A DNA stretch of 64,000 nucleotides. Origin: Rhodeus uyekii (taxonomy: Eukaryota; Chordata; Actinopteri; Cypriniformes; Acheilognathidae). The notes under the pieces are model-generated. The model was not told the origin of the DNA. It searched no databases and saw only the letters and a program-made list of their open reading frames with translations. Shown here one piece after another: positions 33,401 through 41,441 of this stretch. The first letter of the stretch is position 1. Every line of letters begins with the position of its first letter. Position numbers and translations under genes: made by a program. Where the stretch lies: NCBI GenBank assembly GCA_037043235.1, contig JAWRVZ010000049.1, positions 924,501 through 988,500 on the forward strand, read 5' to 3'.

Positions 33401-36400
33401 ATCATAGTACTACATGTAAGCTTCTGTTTCTGTCACACAGGATCGGCTGCTGTGGCTTTCATGAGTTACAACACAATGGAGAATCTACTGAAACCCGACT
33501 TCTTCAACACATCAAATGACACGATTAAAACCATGATGTCCACTGTGATCTCAGCTACTCTTCCCAAAACCAACAACACTAAACTCACCAAACCAGTCAA
33601 CTTCACCCTCAGACACATCAGAGTGAGAGACTGAAATGTGTTTTTGTTCAACCTGAGAATCGATGAACATCTGAAAACATCTAAAATTCGGTGTTGTAAT
33701 ATTTTCTGCATGTTTCTTCTTTTTGCAGGAGTTCGACCCCAGCGGTTCTCTGTCCTGTGTGTACTGGAATATCAGCGAGTGGATTGTAGATGGTTGTTCT
33801 GTTTTGGAGACCAACAGCAGCTTCACTGTGTGTTCCTGTGTTCATCTGTCGACATTCGCTCTCATCATGCAAACCAGCCGCCCATCAGAGGTACGAGAAC
33901 ATTTATAGTGAGCATTGAAGAACAGCTCAGATTTGGCACTCATGTACTCTGAAATGTTTCCTCAGGACGACTCTCTACTGGAGCTGTTGAATTTGGTGTG
34001 TGTGATCGTGGGGCTGGTGTTCTTCAGTTTGTCCCTGTTGAGCTTTGCTCTTTGTCAGTGGAGTCCTGGAGTGAATAATGTGGCTCGAATCAACATCTGT
34101 GTGAGTCTGCTGTCGGCTCATCTTCTGTTGCTGCTCACACAACGGTTCCTGAGACTTATACACCATCAGCAGGTGAGAATGATGAAGGAGTCCTACAGCT
34201 CAGCACAGCCTCACTGAGAACCATCATAATCCTCTCATGTTCTCCAGGTGTTGTGTGAGGTGATATCAGCTGTGCTGCACTTCCTCTTTCTCTCCGGCTT
34301 TGTGTGGATGTTCATTGAAGCTGTGCTGCTCTTCATCTGTGTGAAGAACCTATCACAGATCAGCTCCAAAAAGAGGGAGGTGCTTAGCAGTGGATTCCTG
34401 TGTGTGATTGGATATACGGTTGCTCTGGTTGTGGTGAGCGTGTCTGTCGGGCTGCGTCCTGAAGGATACGGCAGCGAACAGTGAGTTCTTGTTTTTTCTA
34501 AGTGTAACAATATTCAATGTTCAGGGAGGAAGGAGGCGGGAACTGGCAGATGTTTAACAGACTTTGATATAAAATAAATCATAAATACAAAATAAAGGTA
34601 CAACATAAAATCCAGGCCTGGTCCTCTCTCGTCCTTTATTGTCGACGCTCCTCCTTTTATGCTTCCGCTACTCCGTGAGATATGAGACCGGTGGCTCGCG
34701 GGTGATGCTCATTATCAATCATGCCACCGACTCTCGTGATGCTCTCACGGTCCCTCGACCCCGCTCTGCTCGCCACATACCCCCAATGCCCTTCGCAGGA
34801 CAGGGGGTACCCACGATACTGCGCTCTACTCCTCGACCAACCGAGAGACTTCCTCGCGGTGCTGTGCGATGCCACTGGATGCTGTTCTGGCGGCCGGCGA
34901 CGAAGACTCCTGGCAAGGGCAGCCGGCAGCGAGCCTCCCCCATTCCCTGCTCCTCCCCCTTCACAGCAGACTGCAGCAGGCTCCGGTGCTCTGGCGGACG
35001 GGGCGGCGACTCCGCCTCCTCAGGGAAGGCAGCCTCCCACCTCATCCCAGGTGCACGGCAGGGCTCTCCGTCTCACACCAAACTCTGTAGCTCCAGCACA
35101 ACGACCGCGGGCAGCCCCTGACGATCCTCTTGTCTCCTTCTGTGCTGCCTGACTTCCGCAGCACCATGAGCCCTCCCAGCAGTGAGGGCCCTCTGACAGC
35201 GTGTCCCTCCTACCTCCCAGGTTTCGGCACCAATGTAACAATGTTCAATGTTCAGGGAGGAAGGAGGTGGGAACCGGCAGACATTTAACAGACTTTAATA
35301 TAAAATAAAACATAAATACAAAATAAACGTAATGGCAGCAGTCCCTTACGTACGACTGCCACCCACACAAAACACAACATAAACTCCAGGCCTGGTCCTC
35401 TCTCGTCCTTCACTGTCGTCGCTCCTCCTTTTATGCCTCCGCTCCTCTGTGAGATACGAGATCGGTGGCTCGCAGGTGACGCTCATTATCAATCACGCCA
35501 CCGACTCTAGTGACGCTCTCACGGTCCCTCGACACCTGCCCTGCTCAAGTTATTTAGATTAGTAGGAAAATAACAGCTCTGGGAAAAAAAATCATGACTT
35601 TCAGCCATTGACTTGTTGCCCACTGAAACTAAGCAGTTTTGAGCCGTTTTATTCGAAGCAGTTTTTCTGGTTAGTACCTGGGTGGGAGACCAGATTGCGA
35701 GTGGAAGTGGTGTTCGTGAGGTTAGCAGGGGTGTTGTGTGAGCTCACCCTGTGATCTGTGTGGGTCTTAATGCTTCAGTACATTTAGTGGGACACTATAA
35801 TATCAGAAAGCACCATCCTTCCGATGAGGTGAAACCACAGTCCTGACTCTCTGTCATTAAATATCCCATGGCAGTTTTCTTAAAATAATCAGGGTGTAAC
35901 TCAAGGTGTTGCTGTCGCAGATAAACTGTATTTTCTTTCTAAACGTTTCAGTTATTTATGAAAAGGTATTAAGTTTATTACTATTGTTGTGTAATGCATT
36001 AAGAAGATTCATTTGGAAATTGTATGTTAGTTCAAGTTGGTAAAAGCTTCAGGTGAACAATATGTAGTGTTATATCCTGTCATGTGATCTAGCCAGCTGA
36101 GTGAATAGCAGTACCATGAGGGGATGTACACAAACTAAGATGCGTCTAATTAAGAAGCATATTTGACTGAAAAAATGCATCCTAATGTCTCCTGGATTTC
36201 TGATTTGAAGACATACACAGAAAAATATTATACAAAATTATCCAAAACCAAACAACATGGTCATGGATCAAAATATAGTAAGCGTGAATAGAAAAATTAC
36301 AAGAAATTAACAAGAGTGAAATAAATAAAATCAAAAGAAATAGTATTTTGATAACTTCATTCAGTTATTCTATTGTGTTTTCTCCAAACAGATGCTGGAT

Positions 36401-37295
36401 TAAAAGGGATAAAGATTTTATCTGGAGTTTTCTTGGTCCTGTTTGTGTCATTCTAGCAGTAAGTACATTTATTATATCTCATGATTTTAATTTATATTAA
36501 AGGCAAAACAAGATGATTGGTTATTCCTTTCTTTCAGTTGAACACGATTCTATTCATCTGCATCATCGTCTGTCTGAAACTGACTCTCAAATATCTGAAC
36601 GCTGAAGTTTCACAGATGAAACAAACCAAGTAACAAACATTATGATTTGAAAAATAATAGGGAAATAGGGAAAAATGTGTGTTTGTGAGTGTAATCCTCT
36701 CTCTCTGCAGGATTATGGTATTTAAAACACTGGCTCAGTTTGTGGTTCTTGGTTGCTCCTGGATTCCTGGTTTCTTCACTAATGGCAGGAAGGAGCTGGA
36801 GATCCTCTTCTTGATCTTGAACTCCCAGCAGGGAACCTTCATCTTCCTGATCCATTGTTTCCTCAATAATGAGGTCAGACATCACTCAATTTACCAATAT
36901 ATTACACGTCAAAACTGAATATGAAAGAATATTACAGTTATATAACAGTTTTCGTGGAGGTCCTGTTTTAATTTTGGCAGCATTACAATTCCCTCAATAA
37001 TTTTCATTCACTCTGGACTATGGTAGTAGTGTCAAAAAGCGCTGTTAATTCACAGTATATTCCTCTAGGCTACTTTTAAAAAAAGGCATATTTTTTAACA
37101 ATTTTTAACAGTCACTTTTGAAAATGCAGATCTAGTCTCTTTAAAAAAGTGTCATACTTCTTTATCATAATCTCCATTGTGGTTCTTGAGGTTAAATTGA
37201 TGTCACTCAGCTGATCTCGTCTCAATCTTGACCAGATAAGACAGCAGTACAAGAAGTTCTTCAGATGTCTTTGCTGTGGACGCAAACAACAATGA
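22968..37295 (+). CDS. ADGRE-like adhesion GPCR with two D8C domains, gene 2
   Basis: Complete in the window. Eighteen coding exons join without a frame break to 2514 nt (about 837 residues): 22968-23001, 23794-23832, 25936-26316, 26859-26906, 28690-29064, 29145-29195, 31127-31158, 31780-31848, 31967-32165, 33218-33337, 33441-33622, 33729-33890, 33966-34172, 34248-34480, 36392-36458, 36538-36629, 36711-36873, 37236-37295. Domain order: signal peptide, D8C, short linker, D8C, stalk, GAIN, GPS, 7TM, tail. It is a predicted cell-surface, self-cleaving receptor; the D8C domains are the probable ligand or glycan-facing part (inference). It is the paralogue of gene 1, with identical exon phases from 31127 onwards. 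Confidence 0.9.
23951..24000. repeat. Near-perfect hairpin
   Basis: AAGTTGATCCCATTTTGCCTT and its inverted copy AAGGCAAAATGGGATAAACTT are separated by about 10 bases. Each arm is about 21 bp with one or two mismatches. It lies in an intron of gene 2; function unknown. Confidence 0.85.
24119..24288. mobile_element. Small MITE
   Basis: The left end TTATGCTTTAGATTACG and the inverted right end TAATCTAAAGCGTTACC form terminal inverted repeats about 17 bp long around 140 bp of AT-rich DNA without an ORF. A fragment of the same family (GGTAACGCTTTAGATTACAG) is at 26355. Confidence 0.6.
25936..26316 (+). CDS. gene 2 D8C domain 1 exon
   Basis: A 381-nt phase 1-1 exon, one domain per exon. It has ten cysteines (DPC, SDC, DTC, YSC, DVC, FCC, KAC, TLC, AYC), the signature VSWSGWYRLFINNMS, and WIRGGHPTVSDGVVTRDVC. 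This is the D8C (also called D10C) module of uromodulin, GP2 and OIT3. In those proteins it is secreted or GPI-linked and, in uromodulin and GP2, carries glycans that bind bacterial type 1 fimbriae; whether that applies here is unknown. NKT, NYT and NMS sequons are present. Confidence 0.88.
26859..26906 (+). CDS. gene 2 linker mini-exon
   Basis: A 48-nt phase 1-1 exon encoding VTGSINTSSPSATVST between the two D8C exons. It has a CAG acceptor and a GTAATG donor like the stalk exons of gene 1. Confidence 0.75.
27208..28470 (-). mobile_element. L2-clade LINE, 5'-truncated
   Basis: The inverted L2 3' end is at 27208-27260 (TTTAGCAGACACTTTTGTCC). Upstream on the minus strand come EDQLTFKDHIAKTARSCRFA, QAMIISRLDYCNALLVG and LHWLPLAARIKFKALTL (28002-27634). 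Further up is VPEGSVLGPLLFSMYTTS with motif C changed to YTND (28470-28150), instead of YADD. The copy is therefore inactive. It lies in the intron between the two D8C exons of gene 2. Confidence 0.88.
28690..29064 (+). CDS. gene 2 D8C domain 2 exon
   Basis: A 375-nt phase 1-1 exon with the same ten-cysteine pattern as D8C 1 (DPC, YMC, DTC, LSC, DVC, YCC, KAC, SFC, AYC) and the shared WSGWYRLFINNMSAQMPDTC. Identity to D8C 1 is highest in the middle (WIRGGHPTVSDGVVTRDVC) and lowest in the first 35 residues. The exon pair evidently arose by exon duplication. Both exons end SAYCA/GTAATTATATTCACATGAG, so the duplicated unit included some intron. Confidence 0.88.
29145..29195 (+). CDS. gene 2 stalk mini-exon
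   Basis: A 51-nt phase 1-1 exon, VVTNIRSTAVTPETTSA, clearly related to the 54-nt stalk exons of gene 1. The text before it (GATTCATTGCTATTCATCAGTC) is also shared with gene 1 at about 1240-1260. It is the only such exon recognised in gene 2. Confidence 0.75.
30305..30460. repeat. (TG)n/(TA)n compound microsatellite
   Basis: Alternating TG and TA runs. Open frames of Tyr-Ile or Val-Cys repeats here are artefacts of the simple sequence. Confidence 0.95.
30463..30815 (-). mobile_element. Partial copy of the 34.5-kb LTR element
   Basis: From AGGGCTCTCCGTCTCACACC to CTCTCGTCCTTCG this matches 35059-35410: part of the internal region, the primer-binding site at about 30622-30636 and a truncated LTR. 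It breaks off into TA repeats. Confidence 0.8.
31127..33622 (+). CDS. gene 2 GAIN-domain exons
   Basis: Exons 31127-31158 (VNITLEEGCT), 31780-31848 (SQNCFLNLLEQIENITFQVF), 31967-32165, 33218-33337 and 33441-33622. They align exon by exon with gene 1: KVTNILTLAFNASEKIL, VGPQVTLDKIPQLDTTNSS, IDLIGIAKNNYET and AVAFMSYNTMENLLKPDF. The last is 3 nt shorter than in gene 1 (one Phe less). A Ser run (ASSLSSSIS) in the third exon is longer than in gene 1. Intron 32166-33217 holds a DIRS fragment. Confidence 0.88.
32199..33125 (-). mobile_element. DIRS-type fragment (recombinase and 3' end)
   Basis: On the minus strand, 33135-32677 reads as a tyrosine recombinase core (LLQTLFLLAITLLKRIGDIE, LSVFPSCLEFVSGMAKAFL) with the same layout as the DIRS at 6-11 kb, then frameshifts (VCFRTPKGTPASKTT near 32650). 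A stretch at about 32430-32500 resembles the internal complementary region, and 32199-32330 the terminal repeat, starting AACGTCTCAGG. The two families differ clearly. It is truncated on its 5' side at about 33125. Confidence 0.8.
33729..33890 (+). CDS. gene 2 GPS exon
   Basis: A 162-nt phase 0 exon beginning EFDPSGSLSCVYWNISEW and containing CVHLSTFALIM, with cleavage expected between Leu and Ser. It is nearly identical to the GPS exon of gene 1 even at silent positions. Confidence 0.9.
33966..36873 (+). CDS. gene 2 seven-transmembrane exons
   Basis: Exons 33966-34172 (TM1-TM2), 34248-34480 (TM3-TM4, ending RPEGYGSEQ), 36392-36458 (CWIKRDKDFIWSFLGPVC), 36538-36629 (LNTILFICIIVCL and loop VSQMKQTK) and 36711-36873 (TM6 LAQFVVLGCSWIPGFF, TM7 LNSQQGTFIFLIHCFL). 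Exon lengths equal those of gene 1 (207, 233, 67, 92 and 163 nt). The 1.9-kb intron after 34480 contains an LTR element and a 5S SINE; in gene 1 that intron is 168 bp. Confidence 0.9.
34503..35547 (-). mobile_element. Short non-autonomous LTR retrotransposon (TRIM-like)
   Basis: Two direct LTRs at 34503-34771 and 35234-35547 flank only about 460 bp. Read on the minus strand, the LTR runs TGAGCAGG...ATTGTTACA. It is followed by TTGGTGCCGAAACCTGGG, complementary to the 3' end of tRNA-Phe (primer-binding site at about 35215-35233). A G-rich stretch before the other LTR could be the polypurine tract. The left LTR lacks a block of about 45 bp present in the right one. No gag or pol domain is visible, and no clear target duplication was found. 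Confidence 0.8.
35610..35935 (+). mobile_element. 5S-rRNA-derived SINE
   Basis: CCCACTGAAACTAAGCAG, GGTTAGTACCTGGGTGGGAG and ACCAGATTGCGAG represent the 5S 3' half with an 18-bp insertion. The body GTGTGGGTCTTAATGCTTCA matches the copy inside the DIRS. Intronic in gene 2. Confidence 0.8.
37236..37295 (+). CDS. gene 2 last exon, cytoplasmic tail
   Basis: Encodes IRQQYKKFFRCLCCGRKQQ and a TGA stop. The tail is very short, basic and has three cysteines in RCLCC, candidate palmitoylation sites (inference). Splice acceptor CAG at 37233-37235. Confidence 0.85.
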   Translation: MRQQYKKFFRCLCCGRKQQ

Positions 37296-37628
37296 GGACC
37301 ACAAAATCATCTTCAGGAAATAAAAAATACCTTTATTATATAGGTATTTTATGTAACGGAATCAATGTTTTTGAATGTGAAATGTTATAATCTCAATTTT
37401 AATGATTTAGAAAAGCATTAATTTTACAGCTGTTAATGCTATTGATGTAAAGCTTATTAATTTCATTTAGTCTTTTGTAAACAACCTGGTGGAGGATAAA
37501 AAGCATATTTTTACAGATTACTCAGAATAATCAATAATCAATCAAACTTAAATATTTTCAAGTAAATATTGGGGAAATAAAATAAAAGCGGTTCCATGTG
37601 TGCATGGTGAAGGGAAATAAATACATTT

Positions 37629-37985
37629 TTATTAATAATAATAATAATTCATTACATTTATATAGCGCTTTTTATCAAAGTATCTCAAAGCACTTACATG
37701 GACAGGGGGAATCTCCTCAACCGCCACTAGAGTGCAGCATCCACCTGCATGATGCGGCGGCAGCCATATTGCGCCAGAACGCTCACCACACACCAGCTTT
37801 ATTGGTGGAGAGGAGACAGAGTGATGAAGCAGCCAATCAGAAAAAGGGGATGGTTAGGAAGCCATGATGGACAAATTTGTCCAGGATGCCGGGGTTACAC
37901 CCCTACTCTTGCGAAAGACATCCTGGGATTTTTAATGACCACAGAGAGTCAGGACCTCGGTTTACTGTGTTATGAGAGGCTGTCA
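37629..37985 (-). mobile_element. Inverted 3' part of the 5S-SINE/related retroposon
   Basis: A TAA-type tail (37629-37647) is followed by TTACATTTATATAGCGCTTT and the domain shared, inverted, with 6815-6985 (GCGCCAGAACGCTCACCACA, CACCAGCTTTATTGGTGGAG). No coding capacity. Confidence 0.7.
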
Positions 37986-37989
37986 TTAG

Positions 37990-38152
37990 GATATTTCATG
38001 TAAAAATGCGCACAAGGATGCTGAGTGTTAGGACTTTTTCCACACAAAACTGCGCATGGGTGAGGGAAAATCTTTCTCGTACACCGATACAATGCTCGTA
38101 CACCGATTTGCTCGTATACCAAGTCGCTCGTAATCCGAGGTATTACTGTATT
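37990..38152 (-). mobile_element. Truncated pogo-like element
   Basis: Ends in AATCCGAGGTATTACTGTA and contains GCTCGTACACCGATTTGCTC. This is the inverted left end of the complete element at 61808-62659. Confidence 0.75.
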
Positions 38153-38284
38153 GTCAAAATGATGAAGAAGATGAAGAAGGGTCCCAAAAAGTATCAGTAA
38201 ACAAAAGGTATTTAATTGAAACAAAATAAGGTAATCCCCTTAGCATCCATGAAACATAAACATTAACCGACAAAGGTGATTGTG

Positions 38285-38905
38285 TGAAAGAGGATTATAT
38301 GAGGTGAAACTGATGACAGTCTTGTCTGTTTTGTCTCTGTTTAATGTCTGTTTGTTTGTCTTGTGCTTGAGCACATGGTTCTATCTTTGTTTTTGTTGGC
38401 CATGTGGTCCTCTTGTCCTGCCTTCCCTTTTCCTTTTACCACAAACCCTGGTTTAGTCCTTGTTTGCTTGACTGTGTTCGTCTGATCTTCATGTGCTATT
38501 CCCCTCATATTGTGCTCCTTTCCCTGAACTGATTTGTTTTGTGTAAATTATGGTATGGTCTTGTTCTCTGACCTAAAGCACTTAAGCTTAGAGCTGGTTC
38601 TAGTTGAGACTATAACCCAGCTTCTAGTTCTAGTGTTTCCTTGTTGTTTTTTTCTATTCTTGTCCCAGTAGTTATGTCCTTCTGTGCATCCCTTTTTGTT
38701 CTTCTTTTCTCTTTTAAGCTTGAAGTTAACTTCTACTTATCATTTTAATCTCCAGCGTCTAGTTCTCCTCCCTGTAAAGTTGATCTGCATTCAGCCGGTT
38801 TAATTCGGGATCTTGTTTCAATTATAATCTTCTTGCTTGTGTGTGTTCCTGCCCTGTTCTGCACCCTGAGAGTTCCTGACACTGACTCCCTCTGCCTGAC
38901 AGTAA
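38285..38905 (+). mobile_element. Probable old LTR sequence
   Basis: A T/C-rich region without ORFs whose composition and ending (GAGAGTTCCTGACA near 38880) resemble fish LTRs. No target duplication or partner was identified. Beyond it, 38910-39970 shows nothing I can name. Confidence 0.25.
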
Positions 38906-39971
38906 GTCTGGGTCCGCGTCTGTGACCTACAGCAGGTTTTGGGTCTGGTGCGCTCCTGCTAGGACTCTCCTTTGGTGCTGCCTCTCCTGTACTCCTCAGA
39001 CCGTTGTCACCCAGGACTGTTATCAGTGCTCATTCTCCCCTGCCCTACTGGTTGAGCTTTCACCCCACTTACCCCTGTTGTGCCTTGTCTTCAGTCTATT
39101 TAGTAAAAAGTTTTCATTATGCGTCTGGGTCCCCTCTCTTGCAAATCTGTGACAGATTCCTATCTATTCACACAGATGTTTTACAGGCTGCAGTTATTAA
39201 TGTGTGAAGCTGGTAAAGCTGTTTGTGGAGTTGTTAAATCCCCCTCTGCTGAGACATTTAATGTCTTTTATTTACAGCTGATTTCATCTAAGGCTCTGGG
39301 TGGAGTCGGTTTTCGCTCTTGTTTCTCTTCAGTGGTTCTGTTTGTTATCAGGGGTTCATAAATGCTCAATCATCACTTAATTAATCTCTTATGTCATTAA
39401 TTTTAACGCTGATTCAGAGTTACTTTAACTCTCTATGGAGTGGGATCATATGTTCTCAGAGCAGAGGTAATATTACGCTGGGGATTTTGCTGTGTGTGTA
39501 AATTTGAATTTTATCAGGAAGGGCCACCAAAATAAATGCATTTCCTGAATGAACATGTAAATGTTATTCAAACTTCTCAAATATGTATGTGTGATCAATC
39601 TAGTTGAGTGAAGAACTCTACATGTGAACATCAGGTGAGACCCTCTTTACATGTTTAAATTATATTGAACTGCTTTTGTGTTTTTGTACTGTACATGATT
39701 CACGCTATTTATACATTGAAATGCTCAAACATTCAATTTGTTGTTTACTCTTTTCTTGAACAAATATACAGCTTTGCACAAACTGTGGCGTTTTATGTGT
39801 AATTAGTTTTCACACTATAAACGTCTTGTTCAAGTTGGCAAGAAAGTTAAAGGTTTACAGACAGAATATTGAAGTATAATAGAGTTGAGTAAATGGATAG
39901 TGTTCAAATAAAGACTTGTCTTCCTCCTGGTCCAAGTCCCTCATTTGCTCCTTTTTTGGATGAGGTGTATC

Positions 39972-40331
39972 TGTCACATGTTTATGTCATGTCTCTGTTT
40001 ACTTCCTGGTTCCTCTCGTGATTCTCCCAGTGTTTTCCACTCATCTGTCTCATTATCAATCACCTTGTTGGTCTTGTCAGCTGTGTCTTGTTCTCACATT
40101 CAGCCCTTCTATCTACCCCGTTTTTTCCCCATCTGTCTTTATCCATTGACGTTTATGTAAGATTGTGTTTCTCCGAGCCTCTTCCTGTTCTCTAGTTTAA
40201 GACACTTTGCACGAGATGTGCCATTTTTGTTTGTATGTTATAATGTTTGTTTTGAGTTTCTTTAAAGTCGATTTCAGTTCATCCTCATCCTCATCCTCTG
40301 TGCATTCCTTCCTCTCTGCATAACCATCACA
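39972..40331 (+). mobile_element. Probable solo LTR
   Basis: TGTCACATG...ACCATCACA, 360 bp with TG/CA ends and the CT-rich content of fish LTRs. The flanks (GTATC, GCTAC) do not match well, so the call is tentative. Confidence 0.4.
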
Positions 40332-40732
40332 GCTACATAAAGGGTTTATTTTTCAGATAGAAACATCTAAATGATTTGGTTTCATGAAAGTAATATTATT
40401 TTAATGTCATGTTTGGGTTTGATAAATTGGAAATAATTCCTTTGAATAATAGTTGCAGGTTTTGATTTGTGTGTGCGTGTGTTTCAGGATTTCCACTCTT
40501 TCCTCGAATCTTCTTTGGTTCTTTACTTTGTCTAATGGAGGCCAATAATTTGCCCTTTCTGAAATGATCTATTCCACAACTTAAGGGTCCATCATCCAAC
40601 ATGACAAATGAGAAACTACACTTCTTTATTAAATTAATGTTTGCCCTTTTAATATGCTTCATGGTTTCCTGAAATTATTAATGTGGTGAGCGGTAAAAGA
40701 CCACTGCTCTATATTGCTACATGTCAAATGTG

Positions 40733-40925
40733 TAGTGGTTCTGTAACACTGAATGCTTGCTTCCCCTGAGAGCCACCAGAAATCTCCATCCTCTGAGTTT
40801 TTACATCCCACCTGGTTTTCATCAGGGTAATCACTGGTGCCCTGTTTGAACTCACTTGGCTCAGTGTGAAGTTTTGTTGTGCTGCGCAAATATCTGTAAG
40901 CATTTTGGATTATTGCAACCAAATA
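40733..40925 (+). mobile_element. Short copy of the 19.6-kb LTR-like repeat
   Basis: From GTAGTGGTTCTGTAACA to GCATTTTGGATTATT it matches 19640-19840, at the corresponding position behind the receptor gene. It is part of the duplicated 3' flank. Confidence 0.6.
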
Positions 40926-41030
40926 TCATTCCAAGTGCCAAATGCCATTGACTGAAACTTTCGCATGTTATGCCATCCATGTATCATCATGACAAAACAA
41001 CAACTTGTGTATCATTTTGAATAGAGGTTA

Positions 41031-41385
41031 AGTTCAAGTTCAAGTTCAAGTTCAAGTTTTATTTGTCACATACAAATCATACACAGTACAACATGTAGTG
41101 AAATGCTTTGACGCCTGACCAAGAGTTCGTTTTAAGGGAGGGGAAGGGAGAGCGATGGAGAGATTGTACAGAGGGAGGGAGAAATGTACAGGTTGCAGGA
41201 TAATCAGTGTATACATAGTGTCGTAGATACAATATACAATTATGTACATTTATGTACAGTGTTTATAAATAGTGGAAGAATGTATATAAATAAATGCAGT
41301 ATGTTCAATAAGTACTACGGGTTTGTGTAGTATATGGATGTACATTAACTATGTGCAAACGTGTATATACATTCTATATACATCA

Positions 41386-41441
<56 letters not shown>

